Source: Gimesia chilikensis (GTDB lineage: Bacteria; Planctomycetota; Planctomycetia; Planctomycetales; Planctomycetaceae). From it: DNA of 64,000 nucleotides. The translations under genes were made by a program, and so were the position numbers. The first letter of the stretch is position 1, and every line of letters starts with the position of its first letter. Under the pieces are notes generated by a model that worked only from the letters and a program-made list of their open reading frames with translations, was not told where the DNA came from and did not search any database. Positions 54,168 through 64,000 of this stretch are shown here, in pieces. The DNA lies in the NCBI RefSeq assembly GCF_007744075.1, contig NZ_CP036266.1:1265001-1329000 (forward strand), written 5' to 3'.

Positions 54168-55151
54168 ATGTCACCTGAAGTGATCGTCACCACCGGAAGC
54201 CGTCTGCACTGGGGACTGCTTTCGCTCGCCCCCCGCACCGGGCGCGAATTTGGTGGCCTGGGGCTGATGGTGGAAGAACCTGCGCTGGTGCTCTCCGTGA
54301 GATCTGCTTCCTCGCAGGAAGATCAGATCTCGGGTAGTACTGGCAGCGCTGCGAAAATTCAGGCCGCGCTGCAGGTACTCCGTGCCAGTTCTCCAGACTG
54401 GTTCGGCGATCACTGTTTTGAAATCACGCTCCAGTCTGAAATCCCCCAGCACTCCGGCTTCGGTTCAGGGACACAGCTCAGTCTCGCAGTGGCCCGTGGA
54501 CTGGCAGCGCTCATGGGGCAGGACGAACTTTCATCGGTCGAACTCGCTCAACTTGTCGATCGTGGTGCACGGTCTGCCCTGGGGGTTTACGGATTCGACA
54601 AGGGTGGATTTCTCATCGAAGCCGGAAAACGGGATTCCGCTGATATCAGTCCCCTCGTGTTTCAGGCTCCCTTTCCGGAACCGTGGCGGATTCTCTTAAT
54701 CACCCCGCAGGACCAGGCTGGCATCTCGGGAGCCGTCGAAGCTGATGCCATTCAGCAGCTGGGGCCGATGCCAGACGCGTTGACGGAAAAGCTCTGTCGT
54801 CTGGCGCTGATGCAGCTGGCACCAGCTGTCCTGGAACAGAATTTTTCAGAGTTCACCAGCGGCCTGACAGAATTCGGACATTTAGTCGGTGAATTCTTTG
54901 CACCGGTCCAGGGGGGCGTTCTGGCTCATCCCCGGATGCGGGAACTGGAGCAACTACTGCTCTCACAAGGAGTTGAGGGCATCGCCCAGACCTCCTGGGG
55001 GCCGACATTATCTGTAATCTGTCCTGATGAGGGAGAAGCAGAGAGTCTCTCAAGTCTAATTAATTCAGCAGGTTACGGCGAAGAATGCCTGGCCCGTATC
55101 GTGAAACCGTTCAATCAGGGCGCCACGCTCGAACACCGGAAATCGGTCTGA
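54168..55151 (+). CDS. Beta-ribofuranosylaminobenzene 5'-phosphate synthase
   Basis: 327 residues, GHMP-kinase fold. The enzyme condenses PRPP and 4-hydroxybenzoate or 4-aminobenzoate in the first committed step of methanopterin synthesis. IVTTGSRLHWGLLSL and the GHMP-like loop IPQHSGFGSGTQLSLAVARG are visible, as is the late GFDKGGFLIEAGKR segment. It follows a DUF447 gene, as in methylotroph and planctomycete clusters. With fae and mtdB in the same window it argues that the cell makes its own H4MPT. Confidence 0.93.
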   Translation: MSPEVIVTTGSRLHWGLLSLAPRTGREFGGLGLMVEEPALVLSVRSASSQEDQISGSTGSAAKIQAALQVLRASSPDWFGDHCFEITLQSEIPQHSGFGSGTQLSLAVARGLAALMGQDELSSVELAQLVDRGARSALGVYGFDKGGFLIEAGKRDSADISPLVFQAPFPEPWRILLITPQDQAGISGAVEADAIQQLGPMPDALTEKLCRLALMQLAPAVLEQNFSEFTSGLTEFGHLVGEFFAPVQGGVLAHPRMRELEQLLLSQGVEGIAQTSWGPTLSVICPDEGEAESLSSLINSAGYGEECLARIVKPFNQGATLEHRKSV

Positions 55152-55289
55152 ACTTTGGATTTTGCCTGTGAAGTTTCAGAAACAGGTTGAATTCTCTGTG
55201 AGGATTTCTTCGACTATAGTCGAGGGCTGGTATAATATTTCACCCACAGCGTATACCTTTGAGACTGTATTCAATCGAGTAAAAGACGT

Positions 55290-56468
55290 ATGAACTCCAG
55301 GAAAAAACAATCGGAAGTATCGCGGCGGGATTTTCTCCGGGTGGGCAGCTTAAGCTTTGTCGGTCTCTCCATGGCCGAGCGGGCCGCCCTCGCAGCGACT
55401 CGCAGCGATCGCTCTGAGAAAAACTGTATCCTGATCATGATGACCGGCGGCGCCAGCCAGCTGGAAACCTTTGATCCCAAACCCGATGCACCTGCCGAGA
55501 TCCGGGGACCTTTGAAAGCGATCTCCACGACAGTGCCTGGTCTGCAGGTGAGTGAAGCATTTCCGCAACTCGCACAACGTACCGGACAGTTCTCACTGAT
55601 TCGATCTCTCTATCACGATGCCGCCCCAATTCATGAAACCGGTCACCAGTTAATCCAGACCGGTCGCGTCTCACGCGGTTCGTTGAACTATCCCTGCTTT
55701 GGTTCGGTTGTCGCCCGCCAGTGGGGACCGCGGGGCGATGCGCCACCGTTCGTAGTACTGCCTCGTCTGCTACACTCCCTGGGAGTCAACACCTACCGAG
55801 GCCAGCAGGCAACCTTCCTGGGCGAAGAGTTTGCTCCCGCCACCACGATTGGAACAAAGTCAGCTTCCACCGAATATGAAATCGAAGTCGCCGGCGAATC
55901 TCCAGCCATCCAGCAGCAGTACGGCAAGCATCGTTTCGGCAAGCTCTTGCTCCAGGCACGGCAACTGGTTGAGCGGGGTACACGGTGTGTCGTCGTCAAT
56001 CTGTTTGACGATCTGCATGAGCAACTGACCTGGGACTGTCACGGCACCGGCGCCGGGACCGCAGGAAAAGTTTACGAATACCGCGATTCACTCGGCCCAG
56101 CTTTTGACAAAGCCCTCTCCACGCTGCTCGACGATCTGGCCTCCCGAGGTTTGCTCCAGGATACACTCGTCGTAGCCACGGGTGAGTTTGGTCGCACACC
56201 ACAAATCAACGCTTCCGGCGGACGCGATCACTGGCCGCATGTCTGGTCGGCCCTCGTAGCCGGCGGTGCGACTCCCGGCGGTCAGGTAATTGGCGCCAGC
56301 GATTCGCGGGCCAGCAGTCCCGTTGAGCGGCCCGTCCATGCAGCCGAACTGACGGCGAGCATTTATCAGCATCTGGGCCTCAATCCTCAGAGCTGTCTGG
56401 CACGTCAGGACGATCAGCAGATCAGCCTGGTCGATGCAGCACCGATTGGGGAACTGTTTCAGGGCTAA
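55290..56468 (+). CDS. DUF1501 family Tat-exported protein
   Basis: 392 residues. A Tat signal (SRRDFLRVGSLSFVGLSMAERAALAA) is followed by a sulfatase/alkaline-phosphatase-like fold: ILIMMTGGASQLETFDPK, WDCHGTGAG, LQDTLVVATGEFGRTP and GRDHWPHVWSALVAGG. The motifs are typical of DUF1501, common in planctomycetes and often paired with DUF1553 cytochrome-like proteins, which are not seen here. The substrate is unknown. Confidence 0.93.
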   Translation: MNSRKKQSEVSRRDFLRVGSLSFVGLSMAERAALAATRSDRSEKNCILIMMTGGASQLETFDPKPDAPAEIRGPLKAISTTVPGLQVSEAFPQLAQRTGQFSLIRSLYHDAAPIHETGHQLIQTGRVSRGSLNYPCFGSVVARQWGPRGDAPPFVVLPRLLHSLGVNTYRGQQATFLGEEFAPATTIGTKSASTEYEIEVAGESPAIQQQYGKHRFGKLLLQARQLVERGTRCVVVNLFDDLHEQLTWDCHGTGAGTAGKVYEYRDSLGPAFDKALSTLLDDLASRGLLQDTLVVATGEFGRTPQINASGGRDHWPHVWSALVAGGATPGGQVIGASDSRASSPVERPVHAAELTASIYQHLGLNPQSCLARQDDQQISLVDAAPIGELFQG

Positions 56469-56510
56469 GCTGCAACTCTGTCAGTTTAAGGTCCTGTAGT
56501 TGATCCACTT

Positions 56511-57047
56511 TCAGGCGGTCTCGGAATCGGGACGTGGCAGATCTTCCGCAAGTACCTTTTCGACTTCCTGCAGACTGCACTGAAAACAGTTGCTGATTTC
56601 CTGCGCGGAAAAGCCAGCCTGGCTTAAATAGACCATCATCAGTCGTTTTTCTGCACTCGCGGAGAGCCGCCTCCGCTCCTGCTCATACATCAGAATATCT
56701 GGTCCCGCAGCAGATTGATCAGCCGACAGCCCCTGTTGTGCCAGCGCCAGTTGCGTCCGTAGACGATTGATTTCCTGATCCGCTTCCTGCAGCAGTTCAT
56801 CCAGCACCCGCAGTCGATCTTCACTGCGGGCCTCCACCTCGCGACCGTAATCGTAGAGTTTGACCTCCAGCTGATTCAGCCGGTTCATCTGGTTCTGTTC
56901 CATACTGGTGAGTTCGCTGCGGGCCTCTTCCAGTGGATCGCGGTTTTTCGATTTGTGCTGTGCGCGAAAGTTTCTGCGAAGCGACCAGGCAATTACCAGG
57001 ATCAGCACGCCCGTCAGAATTGTATTGGTATTATTCAGATCAAACAT
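56511..57047 (-). CDS. Membrane-anchored coiled-coil protein
   Basis: 178 residues. One N-terminal membrane segment (TILTGVLILVIAWSLR) is followed by a coiled coil with heptads (about 45-115). The C-terminal helical part (YLSQAGFSAQEISNCFQCSLQEVEKVLAEDL) looks like a helix-turn-helix of the kind found in DUF6115-like or sigma-region-4-like small domains. Function unknown. larC lies upstream on the same strand. Confidence 0.75.
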   Translation of the reverse strand: MFDLNNTNTILTGVLILVIAWSLRRNFRAQHKSKNRDPLEEARSELTSMEQNQMNRLNQLEVKLYDYGREVEARSEDRLRVLDELLQEADQEINRLRTQLALAQQGLSADQSAAGPDILMYEQERRRLSASAEKRLMMVYLSQAGFSAQEISNCFQCSLQEVEKVLAEDLPRPDSETA

Positions 57048-57142
57048 GTTTGGAAAGTCATCCTTTACTTCCAGACAATACCAGTGAGGAACGCATTCTG
57101 TATTCGGGGGCCATGATCTTCCTGATCAGGGGCCCGCGTCGA

Positions 57143-58513
<1,371 letters not shown>

Positions 58514-58741
58514 AGTCAGGTATCCAGGGAAAAAGGGTTAAAAACAGGAAGCGAATTCTAAAGATAACGGGCAGGATCTCCAAGATCAATTCGTTGTCAG
58601 GCACCGCTGGAGAAACGGGGTAAGTTTATATCTCACAGCAGGATATCAAGCAGCGGCTTCTGCACCCAAGTGGGGAAAACGCAGGAATATCGCGGGTTTC
58701 TTGCTGCGAGGATGAAAAGTGTGCCGTGACAGGACGGGCCC

Positions 58742-59782
58742 TCAACGCTGATAAATGGGCAGGTATTGATATTCGACCGCCAGAGCGAGGACTGCCAGCG
58801 ACGTCGCATAGACCTTGCCGGCTTCTTTTTCGCTCCCCTTGGTTGCCAGCCAGCTGCCGTCATGCTTCTGCATCTCCAGCAGTTGGGGCATGATCGTATC
58901 CCGGGTTTTTTTCCAGTACTCGCCTCCCATCTGGAACATCCCGACACTGCAGTAATACGCCCCGTAGAAATAATAGAATTCATCCGGGTGCAGGGGACGC
59001 TGCACGAGATAGTCGCCGGCTTCAAGGGCATCCTTGGTGTGATGCTGCCCGCAGATTTCCAGCGCCAGGATTCCGGTTCCCGTTCGCGTTGCACTGGGGG
59101 CACCGCCGGGTTGATAGGCAAAGCCCATGTTGTTCCGTCCCCGACAGTGGCGGACATACGCGACCGCTTTGTCGATCTGATCTGCAGAGATATCACAGCC
59201 GATGTTCTTCGCCGCACGCAGGGCCAGCAGCTGCCAGCCGGTCACACTCAGATCGCTGTCTTTACTCGTCTGATTATATCGCCAGCCTCCGGCGTTCCGT
59301 TTGTCTTTGGGAACATTCTGGGCTGCAACAATCAGTTTTACCGCCCGTTCCAGAACTTCGCGACACTTTTTCTCCCGTTCACCCGTCAACATCCCGGCCA
59401 CTTCGGCCAGCATCAGCGTGCTGATCCCATGGCTGTACATCGGCCCATGACTCTTGTGGTGCACCACCAGCCCGTTATCTGCCTGGTGTGCGAGAACCCA
59501 GTCGATGCCTCTGTTGATCTGGTCACCATAGGGGCCCTCTTCGGGCACATACCCGGCCGCCATGAATGCCATGATCGCCAGAGAGGTCGCGGCCGTCGAT
59601 TCACCATAAGAATTAAACGACCAGGCTCCGGAAGGCTGCTGTGTTTTTGATAAAAACTGAATTGCCCGCTGGATACTCTCGTCAGTTTTCTTTTTCTGTG
59701 CGTCCAGCTCCTGTGCCCGGCAGAGGGCAGGGGAGAGCAGCATCAGCAGTCCCAGCGGGTAAGCGATCAGCCTGAGTAACAT
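58742..59782 (-). CDS. Secreted prenyltransferase/squalene-cyclase-repeat protein
   Basis: About 346 residues from the ATG at 59782. The longer open frame overlaps the end of the DUF4175 gene, so this start is preferred. Signal peptide (LLRLIAYPLGLLMLLSPALCRAQ) and then repeats of the alpha-alpha barrel type (AIQFLSKTQQPSGAWSFNSYG, GIDWVLAHQADNGLVVHHKS, AVAYVRHCRGRNNMGFAYQP, LEMQKHDGSWLA). The DxDD/catalytic motif of cyclases is not seen, so it may be a binding or structural relative. It follows the DUF4175 gene. Confidence 0.88.
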   Translation of the reverse strand: MLLRLIAYPLGLLMLLSPALCRAQELDAQKKKTDESIQRAIQFLSKTQQPSGAWSFNSYGESTAATSLAIMAFMAAGYVPEEGPYGDQINRGIDWVLAHQADNGLVVHHKSHGPMYSHGISTLMLAEVAGMLTGEREKKCREVLERAVKLIVAAQNVPKDKRNAGGWRYNQTSKDSDLSVTGWQLLALRAAKNIGCDISADQIDKAVAYVRHCRGRNNMGFAYQPGGAPSATRTGTGILALEICGQHHTKDALEAGDYLVQRPLHPDEFYYFYGAYYCSVGMFQMGGEYWKKTRDTIMPQLLEMQKHDGSWLATKGSEKEAGKVYATSLAVLALAVEYQYLPIYQR

Positions 59783-59816
59783 TGAATTATCCTGTGATTG
59801 AAATCGAACCGGTCGC

Positions 59817-62800
59817 TTATTTGCTGTCGGATTTCGATTTGGCGATGGCTTCAAAATAATGTTTGATCAAGCGGGCGTATTCGGGATCAGTTCTGCTTTG
59901 CGAGCCTTGCAGAATCTCGGTATCCAGTTCGCCGGGCAGCTCACCCCAGTTTCGATTGGACATGGCTTTCAGCTTCATTTCCAGTTTACTGAAGTCCACA
60001 TTCGTGCGGGCACCGCCCCCTTCGCTTTCTCCCTGACCCTTACCGGGGGCCATATTGCGGGAAGCGGTCTGGGACTGCTGACCCTTACCGGGATCGGAAC
60101 CCTGCTGCGCTTTCGACTTCAATTCCGTCGCTGCCTGGGAAAGGGATTCCGCTGCCTGTTTGAGCGATTCGGCCGCCTGCTGCTGGGCAGACTGTTTTCC
60201 AGCCTGACCCGATTCTGCCGACTGTTGACTCTGGTTTTTCCCCTGCTGGCCTTGTTGGCTTTCGGAGGATTTCCCATTCTGACCTGATTGGGAATCACCC
60301 TGAGCCTGCTGCTGCTCGCCCGATTCGGTTGCTTCCTGTTTCTGGTCGGCTGGATTCGACGAGTCCGGCTGTGACTCGGCATCGCGGGGAACGGATTGCT
60401 GCTGTTCGTTTTGAGCCATCAGTTGATCCAGGGCACTTTTGAATTCGGGGTTCTGCTCCATCTGTTGCTGTGCCTGGCGGAGTTGTTGAGCAGCATCGGT
60501 GACCTGGTTGCCGACCTTTTCGGGAACCGGCGAATCATTGGCTTGCTGCTTGCGAGACTGCTGTGCCTGTTGGGCGGCAGCCTGTAATGCCTGAGCTGCC
60601 TGCTGCGCCTGTTTCGCAGCCTGTGCCAGGTCTTCCTGTTTCAGCTTATCGACCGCCTGTTGCATTGACTGACCAGCCTGTTCAGTCTGCTTGCGACTCT
60701 GATCTGCCTGGCGGCTCTCTTTATTCAGTTTAATCGGATCGTTTTCCAGCTTCTGCGAAGCCTCAGAGAACTGTCGCGTTAATTCCTGGGTCTGCTGAGC
60801 CAGTGTCTGTTGAGAATTCTGGATCGCTGCCTTCCGTGCCTCTTCCGAATTGGATGCTTCTGCCAGCTTGTTCGCAACTTCGCCCTGCAGTTGTGCCATC
60901 CGTTCTGCTTCTTCGAGGAACGCATCCCGTTCGGTATTCTGCTGCTGTTCTTTGCGTGCCTGTTGTGCTTCCTTGATTTCATCCGCAATCTGGGCAGCCC
61001 GATTTGCAGCCTGGCTCGCTTCGTGGAACTGCCCCACATTGGCCTGCTGTTCTGCCTGGATCGCTTCGCGTGCCATCTGAGCCGCCTTTTGTGTCGACTC
61101 TGATTCGGCGCCAAACTTCTGGGCAGTCTCCAGCAGGAAGTTCGCTGCGGCATCCGCCAGGTTTCGTTGCTCCTGTTGCAGGGCACGCATTTTTTCCTGA
61201 GTCGTAGATGGTGCCTGTGCCCGGGCAGGCTCGTTGCTCATGTTGGTTTCGGCAGGCTGACTGTTCGTAGACGGCTCGTTGTTCGCAGCGGCGGTGGCGG
61301 CGTTTTGCGGTGCATCACCATTCGCCGGGGCCGCGGGCTGAGCCGGAGGTGTCGCTGCATCGTTGCCCTGAGGTGCTGCACCCTGTGGGGCCGCTGGTTC
61401 AGGCGCTTCCGCATCGCGGGGCAGGGGACGACCCGCAGATACCGGGGCCTGCTGCTGCATCGCTTCAGCGAGTTGCTGTTGTGGCTCGACCAGTTGCGAT
61501 GCCTGGGTGACCAGGGAATCGAGCTGTTTTAACTGAAAGTTGCGGGCAGCATCTACCAGTTCCGGTCGACGATCCAACAGGTCATCCAGGTCTTTCGTCA
61601 GACGGGACTGACGGTGTTTCAGTTCGGCCTGTTCGTTTGACAGCTCCTGCTTCATTTCCGGTGTCAGTTTTAACTGCTGATGCGGATTATTCTGTTTCTC
61701 AGGCGTCTGGTTATCCGCCTGCTGCGGCTCTTCTGGTTTTTGCATCTGCTGTTTGACCGACTCTACCTTGTCGTTGAACGCCAGCATGTCATTCGCCAGG
61801 TGATCGGTCTCTTCCGCCAGACGATCCAGATTGTGCAGATCGTTTTCCAGTTCGACCAGTTTTTCATACTGGCGTACCAGGTCATCGATCTTCTTTTCTG
61901 TCTGCTGCATGGCAGCAGGTACCGGTTTGAGTTCCTGCTGCGCCTGTTCTCGATTGTCGGCTGCTGCCGCGGATTTCAGTGTATCGTGGTTTTGGACGAA
62001 GTCGTTCCGGGCGAGGTTCTGTGTCTGCTCTGCCAGTTTCTGATAGAGGGGCAGTTCCAGAAATTCATTCGCCACAGTTTCCAGCTGCTGAGCCAGTTTT
62101 CGTTCCTGCTTGGTCAGCTCCTGCAAAGACTGTTCATCCTCGGGGGAGAGCGCCTCCTGTTTTTTCTGATCTTTCAGGTCGGCAATCTCTTGCTTGACCT
62201 GTTCTTGATGTGTCTTGAATTCCTGCTGAATCTTCTTTAATTCATCCCGCAGTTTCTGCTGCCGGGCTACGACACCTGCCGAAAGCTGCTGCTCTGCATT
62301 CTTGTCAATGCCAAAGACACGCGGCGTCGACCAGACCACATTCGGCCCCGGAACTTCGCGATTGTCTGCAGCCTTGATGCGATAGGTAAAGATATCCGCC
62401 TGGTCGGCCTGGAGTTCTTTGAGATCGATTTTGAATTCATGGTCCACCGTGGACGTTCCCAGCTTGTCGGCGGGGACTTTGACCACGGTCGCTTTCTCGT
62501 CCAGTTTCTGAATCTCCAGTTCCAGTTCATTCACGGCATAATCATCAAGCACTTTGACAGGAACGGAGAATGTCTCACCAGGTTTATAGAACTCCGGTTG
62601 ATTGTAGAGAGACAGCTCAATTTCCGGTGCGCGATCCTGAGTGATCTTGACCAGATGCTCAGAAGTCTGGTTTTTCAGTCCGCCCTCTTTACTGTGAAAC
62701 TCAATATGAAAGACAAAGCTCTGGTTGCCAACGGGCAGATCCAGTTGTGCAGTCAGCTGATCCTGACCGATATTCAAAGGTTGCTCTTCGACCGGCGGAC

Positions 62801-63866
62801 GTTCGTTGTTCTCTGCACCAGATGCGTAGTACTGATAAAAGAGTGTGGCCTGACTGATCGGTCGATCGAACGTCAGCTGCAGGGCGATCTGGCTCTGTTC
62901 CATCACGCGGATTTCGCTGGGAAGCACCGTCAGCTCCTCCGCCGCCTGTCCGGTATAACGAGGCGGCGTGATGACCACTCGCGTATCGGTGATCGAGGGA
63001 GGCTCCGCCACCTGGATGGCATACTGCTTCGTACGGCTCGATCCGCTGGAAATTGAATAGGTAAATCCGCTCAACAGTCGCGAAAACTGAGTTGTGTAAT
63101 GACCGGCTGCCTGATCGAGATCCATCCGGCGTGAGAACGGTTGTCCTTCCGCGTCTTCCCAGGCAATCCAGACCTCATCGATGGTTCCCGGCTGCTTGGT
63201 GTGCCAGTGAGGAGTGGCAATGATCTGCAGGTCCTCGCCGCGGGCCACTGTTCCATCGCCCGGTTCAACTTCGAAATAGAGTGAACTGACCGTCCCGAAA
63301 TTCCCCCAGGGAACGATACTGCGAGAAATCAGCAACTGGTAAGCGTCGGGCCAGAACAGGAGCGGCGTCAGGAAGATGATAATGGCAATCCCGGCACTCA
63401 TCACGAAACGCATGGCGCGATCGGAGGGTACCGAATCGGTAATATTGAAGTTCGTCAGCGAAGCGATGGTCTCCCGCGCCAGGCGTTCGCGCATCACGGA
63501 GGAACTCGTGTCGTCGTGAGCGACGGAGAGTTCCAGAACAGAAGTCAGTCGTTCGTTGAGAGACGACTGCGATTCCTCGACAATCGCCGCCAGTTCGATG
63601 GGGGTCCGCTTATGAAAGACCCGTCGGAGCATACCAAACCAGAGACAGCCCACCAGCACCGTTAATGAAAACGAAGTCAGGGCAATCCGGGCCGTGTTAT
63701 TCAATGAGAACACAAAATCAAGACTGATCTGGACTGTCACCAGGCAGATCAGAACCAGGATCACAAACCCCAGTCCCCGCAGCAGAGCCAGTGAGCGGAT
63801 GCGCCGATCCAACTGGCCTAATTGCCGTTTGAGTTCATTGACGAATTGATCTAACTGTCCATCCAT
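59817..63866 (-). CDS. DUF4175-like giant membrane protein
   Basis: 1349 residues. Two membrane segments (GLGFVILVLICLVTVQISLD; IALTSFSLTVLVGCLWFGML) and a third near residue 155 are followed by Ig-like beta regions (VEPGDGTVARGEDLQIIATP, DTRVVITPPRYTGQAAEELT). The remaining about 800 residues are Gln/Ala/Glu-rich coiled coil with SGQNGKSSESQQGQQGKNQ-type low complexity. The C-terminus WGELPGELDTEILQGSQSRTDPEYARLIKHYFEAIAKS is the more conserved-looking piece. Typical of planctomycete genomes, usually beside VWA/MoxR genes, which would lie outside the window. Function unknown. Confidence 0.88.
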   Translation of the reverse strand: MDGQLDQFVNELKRQLGQLDRRIRSLALLRGLGFVILVLICLVTVQISLDFVFSLNNTARIALTSFSLTVLVGCLWFGMLRRVFHKRTPIELAAIVEESQSSLNERLTSVLELSVAHDDTSSSVMRERLARETIASLTNFNITDSVPSDRAMRFVMSAGIAIIIFLTPLLFWPDAYQLLISRSIVPWGNFGTVSSLYFEVEPGDGTVARGEDLQIIATPHWHTKQPGTIDEVWIAWEDAEGQPFSRRMDLDQAAGHYTTQFSRLLSGFTYSISSGSSRTKQYAIQVAEPPSITDTRVVITPPRYTGQAAEELTVLPSEIRVMEQSQIALQLTFDRPISQATLFYQYYASGAENNERPPVEEQPLNIGQDQLTAQLDLPVGNQSFVFHIEFHSKEGGLKNQTSEHLVKITQDRAPEIELSLYNQPEFYKPGETFSVPVKVLDDYAVNELELEIQKLDEKATVVKVPADKLGTSTVDHEFKIDLKELQADQADIFTYRIKAADNREVPGPNVVWSTPRVFGIDKNAEQQLSAGVVARQQKLRDELKKIQQEFKTHQEQVKQEIADLKDQKKQEALSPEDEQSLQELTKQERKLAQQLETVANEFLELPLYQKLAEQTQNLARNDFVQNHDTLKSAAAADNREQAQQELKPVPAAMQQTEKKIDDLVRQYEKLVELENDLHNLDRLAEETDHLANDMLAFNDKVESVKQQMQKPEEPQQADNQTPEKQNNPHQQLKLTPEMKQELSNEQAELKHRQSRLTKDLDDLLDRRPELVDAARNFQLKQLDSLVTQASQLVEPQQQLAEAMQQQAPVSAGRPLPRDAEAPEPAAPQGAAPQGNDAATPPAQPAAPANGDAPQNAATAAANNEPSTNSQPAETNMSNEPARAQAPSTTQEKMRALQQEQRNLADAAANFLLETAQKFGAESESTQKAAQMAREAIQAEQQANVGQFHEASQAANRAAQIADEIKEAQQARKEQQQNTERDAFLEEAERMAQLQGEVANKLAEASNSEEARKAAIQNSQQTLAQQTQELTRQFSEASQKLENDPIKLNKESRQADQSRKQTEQAGQSMQQAVDKLKQEDLAQAAKQAQQAAQALQAAAQQAQQSRKQQANDSPVPEKVGNQVTDAAQQLRQAQQQMEQNPEFKSALDQLMAQNEQQQSVPRDAESQPDSSNPADQKQEATESGEQQQAQGDSQSGQNGKSSESQQGQQGKNQSQQSAESGQAGKQSAQQQAAESLKQAAESLSQAATELKSKAQQGSDPGKGQQSQTASRNMAPGKGQGESEGGGARTNVDFSKLEMKLKAMSNRNWGELPGELDTEILQGSQSRTDPEYARLIKHYFEAIAKSKSDSK

Positions 63867-64000
63867 AGTCGTTCTCTGAGAGAAGTAGTGATCTGGTCAG
63901 GGTTTGCGAGCGATCTGTTCCGTCCATAAATCGCATATCCGGAATGCAGGCCGGATGGGGAGCCGGAACGGAACTCCTGATATTGTAACAGGAAATTCCG

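Overview
The window looks like a chromosomal segment of a planctomycete, most likely of the Gimesia/Planctomyces type. This rests on gene content, not on a database search. The pointers are a DUF1559 protein with a prepilin-like N-terminus, a DUF1501 (Tat-exported) protein, a GldA/GldG/DUF4340 export operon, a BamA-like Omp85 protein, DUF4175 and squalene-cyclase-repeat proteins, two ECF sigma/anti-sigma pairs, and archaeal-type tetrahydromethanopterin (H4MPT) C1 genes. Gene density is high and base composition looks even, apart from the mobile elements.

Layout. 1-5.6 kb: hisH and hisA, an EamA-type permease, then thpR and tex on the minus strand. 6-9.7 kb: a secreted protein, an AAA+ ATPase with a winged-helix N-terminus and a TPR lipoprotein, closed by a bidirectional terminator. 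9.7-14.8 kb: a small metabolic regulon (aminotransferase and Gfo/Idh/MocA oxidoreductase, a divergent GntR regulator, a sugar phosphate isomerase-like protein) with a perfect 16-bp palindrome over the predicted promoter. 14.8-18.7 kb: a Trm112-like protein and an exported methyltransferase, followed by two adjacent IS110-superfamily elements. 18.7-26.9 kb: DUF1559 protein, His-rich membrane protein, a WecA/MraY-type transferase, tRNA-His, SMP-30 protein, anti-sigma/sigma pair and panC. 26.9-38 kb: an acidic/basic-block protein, a thioredoxin-like protein, the ABC/GldG/DUF4340 operon and a large membrane-anchored PPIase. 38-43.4 kb: topA, a membrane protein and a retron. 43.6-55.2 kb: M50 protease, an enolase-superfamily enzyme, and H4MPT genes (ATP-grasp protein, fae, methylene-H4MPT dehydrogenase, DUF447, beta-RFAP synthase) interrupted by a sigma/anti-sigma pair and bamA. 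55.2-64 kb: DUF1501, a coiled-coil membrane protein, larC with a 53-residue His-Asp tail, a squalene-cyclase-repeat protein and a very large DUF4175 protein.

The most interesting parts are RNA-based. (1) A complete-looking retron: a reverse transcriptase with NAxxH, YADD and VTG motifs at 41821-43098 (minus), preceded by a 170-nt ncRNA (43163-43332). The ncRNA has 15-bp a1/a2 repeats, two msr hairpins, a 17-bp msd hairpin and a promoter just upstream. No dedicated effector gene is evident. (2) Two neighbouring IS110-superfamily insertions with different architectures. The minus-strand element (about 17431-18632) has a 5' leader that folds like a bridge RNA and whose loops match both its flanking target and its own ends around a CT core. 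The plus-strand element (about 15931-17338) has sub-terminal inverted repeats and a 3' non-coding region carrying the reverse complement of the rebuilt target site, as expected of an IS1111-type guide RNA. Both sit at the foot of a chromosomal hairpin. All these matches and folds were read by eye; no folding program or homology search was run.
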